From Bacteroidaceae bacterium (GTDB taxonomy: Bacteria > Bacteroidota > Bacteroidia > Bacteroidales > Bacteroidaceae): 64,000 bases of DNA. Both the position numbers and the translations under genes were made by a program. Numbering within the stretch: position 1 is the first letter of the stretch; each line of letters opens with the position of its first letter. The stretch covers positions 42,273 through 106,272 of the forward strand of contig JAGAAL010000049.1 of NCBI GenBank assembly GCA_017615245.1, given 5' to 3'. A model generated the notes under the pieces. The model had not been told where the DNA came from. It saw only the letters and a program-made list of their open reading frames with translations, and did no database searches. Below are positions 57,937 to 64,000 of this stretch, piece by piece.

Positions 57937-60216
57937 TTATATGTTTTGTTTATAATACACCTTACCCTCCTTTCTGATTAAGCTTTGCTCCTTCCACCTG
58001 AACAATAGTGTTGATGCCGGCGATTTCACACCCAACGCTTCTGCAGTCTGTTCCAATTCCTCTTTCGTGAATTTCTTCTCCAATGCATTCCAGATGTTTT
58101 TGTAGTAGATGACATTCGACACTTCGCTTACCTTGAATCTGTGCAGCAGACTCACCAGCATCTGCTCGGCTATCATCTCGGCAAAAGCAATCGTTCTGGT
58201 CTTGTTCTGCTTCGTATTCTTGTCGTATAGGAACCACGCTATCATCGCAGCTCTGAAACCCACCACAGCAGCTCTACGTCGGAAGGTGTCCAGGCTTCGG
58301 TTGTTTTCCTCCTTAGCCAGCAGACGCATCTTTGTCAGCCATTTCTCTGCCCATGAATTTATGAACCCGAAGTCCTGCAATTCACATTCCGGCTGAATCT
58401 GATCGTCCTTGATGGTCACCTCGCTCAGTCGTTGTACACTCTTCGCGATACTCTCCTTCTGCTTGTCGGTAAGCGGTTTGAACTTAGGCATCTCCTTGAA
58501 ACTCTGGTCGGGCAGTTCGGCAAACAAAATACGACTGATGGTTCCGTCCTCCGAGTTGTCGTAGAACTTCTTGTATTCCGCAGGAGTACCACAATGCAAC
58601 GTGTTGAAATAGATTCTGCACATCGTGTTCGTGCTCTTATCCCCTTTGTAGTCCTGACCGAAATACTGGTTGTCGAACGCATTACGCATCAACGCCCTCA
58701 GGTCACCATACGAACCACGTTTCATACTGTCCAGCACCACCTTTATCTCGTCTGTGAACGAGTAGAGATGCACATCGCCTACATTTATCTGCCTTTCGAG
58801 CAGCGCAGCCACAGATGTAGTCGGGTTGATGATTCTTATAGGGTAAGTCTCCACCTCTGGTTGTTCCTTCTTGTTGATGGCAGCCTTCACCTTCTTCTGG
58901 TACGCCTGCTCCTTCTTTCGGTAGATGGTGTCTTGCTTCCTCACATCACCCATCACCACCTCATCCACACGATTCGCAAACGATTTACCGCTTGCCATCG
59001 GAGCCTCTATCTCACATTGGAAACTCGGTGTCTGCACCACACCGTCAAGATAAGTAGCACGCAGCCTGCTCCCAAGAGTACCCAGCATAGGCAGCAGAGC
59101 CACCACAGTAGCTTTCTTAAAGTCCTGCGGTGCAATCGATACAAACTCCCTGAATATCGGAGGCAGCTGATATGCCGGAAGTATGTCGGACGATTTCTGC
59201 AGCAGTTCATAAATGTTTGTTTTCTTTTCCGTTTCCTCTTCCTCTTTCTTTTCCGATATCATGCTTTTCAGCACTGTCTTGAGTCTGCCTGGTATCGAAG
59301 TCTGACGTTCACGGACGATAGCACTCTTCACACATTTCTTCACCTCCGTCTTGTCCAGAATGGCAGGCATACAAGCCAGTAGCTTCTCTGCATCAAACTC
59401 CACGATGTAGCGCATATCACACGCCAGTTCAAACAGCCCCTGATTCCTGTCACCCTCGTCGGGCATCCCCCCTCTCAGAGCAAACCAAGCCAATGCAATC
59501 TGTCGCAAGTCCTTACCCTTATACATCAACTCCTCATCGCCATACACCATGCTCTTCTCCTCAAACAACCCCTGCGACTGCTCCACCACAAACCACTTCA
59601 CACCATACTTCTCATACGTCCCATCAACCTTTTCACTCTCAACTTTCGACTTGTTCAACTGACTATCAACTATAAACTTTGAACTATCAACTTCTTCTAT
59701 TTTGAAGACGGAGTCGTCCAAATAGAAGAGCTCCTTCTCCGTTGTCGTGAAAAACACCCTCGTGATGTCCTTCGCACCCTCATCATACGCCACACCCAGC
59801 AAGTCGCTTGCCCATTTCAGGTTCTCCTCTTGCGAGAACTCTGCTCGACGTTTGAACACCAGGTGATAGCCCTTACCGCGAGCACTCCCTTCGAGCATCA
59901 GCAGACCCAGTTCGTCTTTCTTGCTGAGGATACGCTCCTTCACAGCCTCCAACTCGTTGTCGGCTATGTGGTCGATATCCATTCCTACCGTTGTACTCAT
60001 ACGAGTAGAGCCTTTCAGCGAACCGTCCTCGTTAGGCAAGCAACTATAGTTCATCTGCAGCAGCTTCGATTTCTGGTTCCCATCACCTTCACGAACAGCC
60101 TTCAGCGTGCGTTTCTGCTTAGCCGAGTTACGGAGATTTCGGTACTCCGTTTCCGTAAGGACAGGGCGCATCATCTTCGCCCCATCCTTATTGTAAGATA
60201 TTACATGAACACTCAT
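57937..60216 (-). CDS. DUF3987 / VirE N-terminal-like primase-helicase-type protein
   Basis: 759 residues. N-terminal ~170 residues (TRMSTTVGMDIDHIADNE, GLLMLEGSARGKGYHLVFKR) match the BT4734/VirE-N domain, an archaeo-eukaryotic-primase-like fold with GMDID as possible metal site. A DUF3987 P-loop region follows: IEAPMASGKSF near 410-420 as Walker A and LYSFTDEIKVVLDSM as Walker B-like. Proteins of this form accompany mobile or phage-derived islands in Bacteroides. Residues ~175-195 (VDSSKFIVDSQLNKSKVESE) are encoded by the AT-rich repeat at 59634-59692, an apparent in-frame insertion. Start overlaps the 60213 gene by 4 bases. Confidence 0.82.
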   Translation of the reverse strand: MSVHVISYNKDGAKMMRPVLTETEYRNLRNSAKQKRTLKAVREGDGNQKSKLLQMNYSCLPNEDGSLKGSTRMSTTVGMDIDHIADNELEAVKERILSKKDELGLLMLEGSARGKGYHLVFKRRAEFSQEENLKWASDLLGVAYDEGAKDITRVFFTTTEKELFYLDDSVFKIEEVDSSKFIVDSQLNKSKVESEKVDGTYEKYGVKWFVVEQSQGLFEEKSMVYGDEELMYKGKDLRQIALAWFALRGGMPDEGDRNQGLFELACDMRYIVEFDAEKLLACMPAILDKTEVKKCVKSAIVRERQTSIPGRLKTVLKSMISEKKEEEETEKKTNIYELLQKSSDILPAYQLPPIFREFVSIAPQDFKKATVVALLPMLGTLGSRLRATYLDGVVQTPSFQCEIEAPMASGKSFANRVDEVVMGDVRKQDTIYRKKEQAYQKKVKAAINKKEQPEVETYPIRIINPTTSVAALLERQINVGDVHLYSFTDEIKVVLDSMKRGSYGDLRALMRNAFDNQYFGQDYKGDKSTNTMCRIYFNTLHCGTPAEYKKFYDNSEDGTISRILFAELPDQSFKEMPKFKPLTDKQKESIAKSVQRLSEVTIKDDQIQPECELQDFGFINSWAEKWLTKMRLLAKEENNRSLDTFRRRAAVVGFRAAMIAWFLYDKNTKQNKTRTIAFAEMIAEQMLVSLLHRFKVSEVSNVIYYKNIWNALEKKFTKEELEQTAEALGVKSPASTLLFRWKEQSLIRKEGKVYYKQNI
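59634..59692. repeat. AT-rich repeat inside the DUF3987 gene
   Basis: CTCTCAACTTTCGACTTG-TTCAACTGACTATCAACTATAAACTTTGAAC is the reverse complement of the GTTTAAAGTTTATAGTCAGTTGATAG type at 54841-54900. In frame it gives a Ser/Lys/Val/Glu stretch. Confidence 0.65.
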
Positions 60217-60599
60217 TTTTCCGTTCCTCCCTTATTCTCCAAGAAAGCCTTCGTGAACTTCCTTGCCGCCTCTTTAGCTTCCCTAACCAATGTTTCAGGA
60301 ATCTCATCAGCCAGCTCCTCGTCCATCGCGAACACAAAGTAAACCTTTCTGTTCTTCCCGTTCGTCAGCGAGCTGTGATCCTGACGGAACAAAGGCTTGT
60401 TCCTCAGTTGCTTCGGCAGCTCCGTGATATACACGTTCCCGTCACGCATCATCTGTACATTACACTTGCCCGTAAAGGTCTCCGTTTCCACGTATTCACT
60501 ACTTACGAAGTCAGCTGTGTGCAGCCCTTCCTTCGTCTTACCGATGGTCATCATACCATCAATCGTAATCGTCTTTTGTTTGTTGGTTTTCTTTCCCAT
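60213..60599 (-). CDS. Unknown protein of the mobile-type module
   Basis: 128 residues, basic N-terminus (MGKKTNKQKTITIDG), then EGLHTADFVSSEYVETETF, CNVQMMRDGNVYITELPKQLRNKPL and a C-terminal helix EEIPETL-like LADEIPETLVREAKEAARKF. Probably an alpha-beta DNA-associated protein by context. ATGA overlap with the DUF3987 gene makes co-translation certain. Family not recognised. Confidence 0.65.
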   Translation of the reverse strand: MGKKTNKQKTITIDGMMTIGKTKEGLHTADFVSSEYVETETFTGKCNVQMMRDGNVYITELPKQLRNKPLFRQDHSSLTNGKNRKVYFVFAMDEELADEIPETLVREAKEAARKFTKAFLENKGGTEK

Positions 60600-60715
60600 A
60601 ATTCTGTTTGGTTTTAGTTGAGTTATCGGGATTGAGCGAAGTAGTTAGTTGTCGACAATTTAAACCTGGTACTCTTCCCTCACTCAGCCTTCCAACTCAG
60701 AATTAATAAATTTGT

Positions 60716-60994
60716 TTAATTGAACGGCTGAATGTCCGTTGCCACTATGTCCTGATACCAGGCTCCGTTGTTCTCGTGGGTCTGGAAGCGGAGGCTTGCA
60801 ACCACCGTCTTACCTGTTTCGAACTTACGCTCGGCCAAGTTGCCAAACATTGTGCATTGGTACTCGTCCTCGTAATCGCCACCCAACTCACGGAGTCTGA
60901 TGTAGCACTTGGCCAACTGGCCGCTTTCGCTTTTCTTTGATTGCACATAGACTGGTTCAGTCTTCGCAATCACTTTCAAAATTTTTGTTTTCAT
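60716..60994 (-). CDS. Small OB-fold-like protein, possible ssDNA binder
   Basis: 92 residues from ATG 60994 (MKTKILKVIAKTEPVYV); the frame from 61051 adds an unlikely leader. Beta-rich: AKCYIRLRELGGDYEDEYQCTMFGN, GKTVVASLRFQTHENNGAWYQDIVATDI, with the ending typical of SSB-like OB folds (WYQDIVATDIQPF). Single-stranded DNA binding is inferred from fold pattern and from the primase-helicase-type neighbour. Confidence 0.6.
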   Translation of the reverse strand: MKTKILKVIAKTEPVYVQSKKSESGQLAKCYIRLRELGGDYEDEYQCTMFGNLAERKFETGKTVVASLRFQTHENNGAWYQDIVATDIQPFN

Positions 60995-61105
60995 CGTTAT
61001 TAAATGCTTCCGCTTTTCTATGGATGTCCCGCTCACAAATTGGCTGCTCATCTCGGAAGACGCTGCAAAGTTCGGAACTTTATTTTGGGTATAAATTTCT
61101 TCTTT

Positions 61106-61561
61106 TTATACTCTTCTACAAAGTTCGTTTATGATACGCACATCACTACGATCAAGCTGGTAATTACCACAAGACATGTAGTACTTATTTTTCTTTTTAA
61201 CACCTTCAAGTTGTAGGTGCAAGGTTAGCATTGGGACATCTTTACTGTATACATTCAGGTTTTGCATCCTACACACAAGACTCGTTACCGCATAACGGTT
61301 CATGTGTCCAGCATGACTTCCCCTTTTCATAACAAGAAAATTTTGCAAGTGTTCGTTGTTAACAATTGTTTCCCATAGTTCATCAATATCCTCATGCCAT
61401 GCATCAGTCACATAGACATTGATAGAGCTGACATATTCAAGTATCTCACACTTGAATACATCTTCATCCACTTCGTATGGAAGGTCAACATACACTCGAC
61501 CTTCTAGGGTTAGAATCCTTAATAGGTTTACATCAAATTCCTCTAATGATAATCTTCTCAT
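61106..61561 (-). CDS. Unknown acidic protein
   Basis: 151 residues from ATG 61561 (MRRLSLEEFDVNLLRIL); TTG 61570 is an alternative. Segments VYVDLPYEVDEDVFKCEILEY, AWHEDIDELWETIVNNEHLQ and MLTLHLQLEGVKKKNKYYMSCGNYQLD suggest an alpha-beta cytosolic fold. Base composition is AT-rich. It has a long leader (~200 bases) from a promoter at 61773-61802. Family not recognised. Confidence 0.62.
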   Translation of the reverse strand: MRRLSLEEFDVNLLRILTLEGRVYVDLPYEVDEDVFKCEILEYVSSINVYVTDAWHEDIDELWETIVNNEHLQNFLVMKRGSHAGHMNRYAVTSLVCRMQNLNVYSKDVPMLTLHLQLEGVKKKNKYYMSCGNYQLDRSDVRIINELCRRV

Positions 61562-61765
61562 TTTTTCCAAGTTTTGTGAGAAGGTTGAGGTGTAGCTACT
61601 TTCTACCTAGGTGACTCTCACGCAACTCGGAGTTAATACTATGTACACGTAAGGATTTTCCTTTACGCGGCGCACAGTTTTACCTGATTGCGCTGGCAAA
61701 TTTAGTTATTATTATTGCCCTCAAAGTTTTATCCGTCAAAAATGTGTTATATTTTTTTCTTGATA
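61562..61765 (-). other. Long 5' leader of the 61106-61561 gene
   Basis: If transcription starts just below the -7 box at 61773, the leader is about 200 bases and contains several imperfect inverted repeats (CGTAAGG/CCTTTACG near 61650-61670; GTAGCTAC and ACCTAGGT near 61590-61610). No ORF or recognised riboswitch class is visible. Confidence 0.35.
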
Positions 61766-61772
61766 TCGACGA

Positions 61773-61802
61773 CAAAGGTACGGAGTTATTATTGGAGACA
61801 AA
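61773..61802 (-). promoter_or_regulatory. Promoter of the 61106-61561 gene
   Basis: Minus-strand TACCTTTG (61773-61780) with TTTG (61799-61802) 18 bases upstream. Confidence 0.55.
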
Positions 61803-61836
61803 AAAAGAAGATTGCTTATTTTCCAGCAATCTTCTC
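61800..61836 (-). terminator. Intrinsic terminator (minus strand)
   Basis: AGAAGATTGCT (61807-61817) and AGCAATCTTCT (61826-61836), 11-base perfect stem, followed on the minus strand by seven T. It would end transcription coming from the degenerate gene or the BspA-like gene to its right. Confidence 0.85.
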
Positions 61837-61905
61837 TCAGCAAATTGTCTATTGAAAAACAGTTAGTTACATTCAATTGATAGAACTTTATTCTTTATCA
61901 ATTGT

Positions 61906-62118
61906 TTAATTAAAACATAAAACGGAATTGGTTCCATCATAGTCAGCAGGCTTTACCTTCTTGAAATCCTTCAACAACAAATCACCAAATATTGTCTGTT
62001 TCTTATCAAAGGCCTCCTTTGTTGTCATTTGAACATACTCCATCCCTTCAAACACTCCTTAGTGAGCCTATTCATTGTTTGGATAGAATTGATAATTGAA
62101 TATTGCGTATGCTGCCAT
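61906..62118 (-). pseudogene. Degenerate small gene
   Basis: From minus-strand ATG 62118 the frame reads MAAYAIFNYQFYPNNE, then two stops (TAG, TAA) within four codons, then VFEGMEYVQMTTKEAFDKKQ-TIFGDLLLKDFKKVKPADY and ends at TAA 61906. Both parts are protein-like and in the same frame, as if a few codons decayed. It recalls small conserved proteins of Bacteroidales mobile DNA beginning MAxYAxFNYQF, but I cannot name the family. An ORF of 45 residues could still start at the internal ATG. Confidence 0.55.
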
Positions 62119-62125
62119 ATATTTA

Positions 62126-63706
62126 TTATTTTATCAATATCTTCTTCGTTGTCCCATCTTTTGATCGTATAATGTTCAATCCTTTCTGAGGGTTACTGAT
62201 AGTATGCCCATTAATAGAATAATAATTGTATGAAGCAATAGATTCTTCATGATTTGGCTCTATACCAGAAACCATGTAATCGATGTTTAAATAGTCATTC
62301 ACGATAAAAGCATATGTACTATTGCCATTACCTATAACGATTCCTTGATCTGTTGTTTTCATAGCAACTGCTACAGGTATATCAGATAACTCAAATTCTC
62401 CATTAGGTGATACTTTTGCATACTTGCGTGCCCCTAGATTATAGAGATAGCAATTATAGCCATTTCCCACTATTTGCCAATTATGGCTTGGACTATCATC
62501 CAAGATGGACGATTTTGTTGTCACAGATTCATTTATCGCATCGTACACAAGATAGTCGGAAGAATTCATACTCATCACAGAATAAACTTTGGCTCTTGAA
62601 AGACTTTCTGCAGATAAGGCATATTCACGAATGTGGATAAACTGATACCAATACCTGGAACTATAAGCAAAGTTCGCCCACATGCCTTCAGGAACATATA
62701 ATGTAGCATGATTATAGGTTTTGGTGCCAAATGTTTTTTCTGCAATTACAGTGGAGTCACTTATTACAAAAACACTCTTTAAATGACAATCACTAAAAAC
62801 AGATTCATCAAAAGATCCCTTTGTATTAATAATTAATGTTGACAAATTATCACAACCTTCGAAAGCGTTTTTATCAACCTTCTTTATATTCGAAGGGATT
62901 GAGATAGAAGTTAATGAAAAGTTGCAACTAAAAGCAGATTCCTCTATGGACGTGACGCTATTAGGTATTTTTGTGTTTTTACAGCCAACAACAAGGCTAT
63001 TAGTTGCTGTTCTAATTATTGCATTACAATTGTCTCTACTATCAAAGACCTTATTCTTGTCATCCACAATTATCTTGGAAAAATAGCATCCTCTAAATAC
63101 ATTATTTCCTAGTGATGTAACACTATTGGGGATTTCAATAGAGGTTAATCCATAACAACCATCAAAAGCATAATTACCAATTGATGTTACACTACTTGGT
63201 ATTTCAATGGCTGTTAGGGCTACACATGAGCTAAAAGCCCCTACTCCAATTGATGTTACACCGTTTGGGATAGATATAGATTTTAAACTAATACATCGAG
63301 AGAACACCCCGCCGTTAATTAATGTTACACTTTTGGGTATTTCAATAGATTTCAGGGCTGTGCAATCAGAAAAAGCACAATAACCAATTGATATTACGCT
63401 ACTGGGTATTTCAATAGATTCCAGGGCTGTGCAATTATAAAAAGAATAGCTTCCTATACTTGTCACTCCTGTTGTGATTGATACTTTTTGAATCTTTTCA
63501 TGAATATCAGTATAACACCATGGGGCACAAATCCCATTAGCAGGATAATAATCATACATGTCCCCATTTCCTGAAATGGTTAATGTTCCTGTCGATTCCA
63601 CAAAAGACCAAGTAAGATTTTCTCCGCATATACCACTATCATCTGCCCATGAGGCTATAGCGATTCCAATAAACGCAATCAAAAAAAGTACTCGTTTCAT
63701 ATCCAT
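62126..63706 (-). CDS. BspA-like leucine-rich repeat surface protein (LRR_5)
   Basis: 526 residues; signal peptide MKRVLFLIAFIGIAIASWA-DDS (ATG at 63706 or 63700). An opening domain (CGENLTWSFVESTGTLTISGNGDMYDY) leads into ~10 LRR_5 repeats of 23 residues, e.g. GVTSIGSYSFYNCTALESIEIP. A C-terminal region of ~170 residues (YVPEGMWANFAYSS, YDAINESVTTKSSIL) ends in YSINGHTISNPQKGLNIIRSKDG-TTKKILIK, the tail also seen in the giant BspA-like and SGNH proteins. AT-rich. Own promoter; the repeats differ in type from DUF285 repeats of the other BspA-like gene. Confidence 0.9.
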   Translation of the reverse strand: MDMKRVLFLIAFIGIAIASWADDSGICGENLTWSFVESTGTLTISGNGDMYDYYPANGICAPWCYTDIHEKIQKVSITTGVTSIGSYSFYNCTALESIEIPSSVISIGYCAFSDCTALKSIEIPKSVTLINGGVFSRCISLKSISIPNGVTSIGVGAFSSCVALTAIEIPSSVTSIGNYAFDGCYGLTSIEIPNSVTSLGNNVFRGCYFSKIIVDDKNKVFDSRDNCNAIIRTATNSLVVGCKNTKIPNSVTSIEESAFSCNFSLTSISIPSNIKKVDKNAFEGCDNLSTLIINTKGSFDESVFSDCHLKSVFVISDSTVIAEKTFGTKTYNHATLYVPEGMWANFAYSSRYWYQFIHIREYALSAESLSRAKVYSVMSMNSSDYLVYDAINESVTTKSSILDDSPSHNWQIVGNGYNCYLYNLGARKYAKVSPNGEFELSDIPVAVAMKTTDQGIVIGNGNSTYAFIVNDYLNIDYMVSGIEPNHEESIASYNYYSINGHTISNPQKGLNIIRSKDGTTKKILIK

Positions 63707-64000
63707 ATCTCGTTTAGTTGTTAATGATTATGGTTATTGTTTCCTTGATTATTGTAATTCCGTTGCAAAGATACAACTTTTCTTTCATACAACCAAATTT
63801 TCAACAAAAAACGTCAACAGAATGCGGGGAATAGACACTTTCAGCCTATCACCCCCCGTTTTTCACACTTCATGTGAAGATTTTTTTTTCATGGCATTTT
63901 TAGCCCAAAATACGCTGTAGGTACCTGTGGGCAAGAAAAATATTACAAAAATTACATATTACATCGGGTTGGAGTAAAATAATAGAATTTATATATAATA
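63707..64000. other. Right-edge intergenic region
   Basis: Beyond the promoter of the BspA-like gene (-7 TATCTTTG at 63766-63773, -33 TTTG at 63794-63797, minus strand, 20 apart) I see a short CTTCA/TGAAG hairpin followed by T9 (about 63870-63890) and the words ATTACATATTACATC (63950-63965), which also occur before the small gene at 57884. No gene is visible. Confidence 0.4.
63766..63797 (-). promoter_or_regulatory. Promoter of the LRR_5 BspA-like gene
   Basis: Minus-strand TATCTTTG (63766-63773) and TTTG (63794-63797), 20 bases apart, 60 bases before the start. Confidence 0.65.

Noticed and set aside
58432-59382. 316-residue plus-strand frame within the DUF3987 gene
   Set aside because: Antisense shadow; low-complexity LLLFRFLFLFLFRY-type stretches reflect Glu/Lys codons on the real strand.
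57528-61561. Complete prophage
   Set aside because: No integrase, terminase, capsid or tail genes; only a DUF3987-type module with a truncated M15 peptidase.

Overview
The window is a chromosomal segment of a member of the Bacteroidales, most likely Prevotellaceae; the genus cannot be fixed by eye. Supporting signs are the many Bacteroidetes-type -7 boxes (TAnnTTTG) with TTTG about 19-20 bases upstream, BspA-like leucine-rich surface proteins, BACON domains, a family GH97 glycosidase, a DUF4827 lipoprotein, and a DUF3987/VirE-N module typical of Bacteroides-Prevotella mobile DNA. No rRNA, tRNA or CRISPR array was seen.

Layout. 1-5300: an M18 aminopeptidase cut by the window edge, a HerA-like ATPase, the replicative helicase DnaB and a lipoprotein. 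5300-16500: a large secreted protein, a small ORF, Mfd, then a run of housekeeping genes (polyprenol-phosphate glycosyltransferase, dihydroorotase, a free-standing MetH reactivation domain, a metallophosphoesterase and a PlsC-type acyltransferase). 16500-23600: two lipoproteins, an SGNH esterase, and a leftward group reading rpe, DUF4827, glmM, nitroreductase, vanW. 23600-26700: an AT-rich island with an 11-base periodic array, a MORN-repeat protein and an unrecognised 587-residue protein. 26700-31800: SanA-like protein, NrnA, GH97, and an aroB gene broken by one extra copy of a 7-base unit. 31900-37400: a tight operon of secreted and membrane proteins (LPP20-like, FecR-like plus transglutaminase-like, a transglutaminase-like protein lacking the catalytic Cys, CHASE2 membrane sensor, second FecR-like protein). 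37700-39500: a small His-rich membrane protein, a macro-like protein, xpt and guanine deaminase (guanine to xanthine to XMP salvage). 39600-50500: a giant BspA-like protein, then PEGA/beta-barrel, BACON lipoprotein, an LPP20-like gene interrupted by a TGA codon, and a small lipoprotein. 50400-57500: BASS transporter, long-chain acyl-CoA synthetase, lipoprotein, DUF3237, alpha/beta hydrolase, TcdA and a FecCD permease. 57500-64000: leftward mobile-type module (DUF3987, OB-fold-like protein, truncated M15 peptidase), a degenerate gene and a second BspA-like protein.

Three families of short non-coding repeats (AT-rich GTTTAAAGTT type, TTTTTACATTT type, GC-rich palindromic CTCCCTTACCCCTCC type) are scattered between genes and in several places lie in frame inside coding sequence (mfd, tcdA, the DUF3987 gene, two signal peptides). 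A heptamer of the first type is what breaks aroB. The best candidates for something undescribed are the CHASE2/transglutaminase-like/FecR-like operon, the transcribed-looking 11-base array in front of the MORN island, and the in-frame repeat insertions. All functional calls are from reading the sequence; no database search was run.
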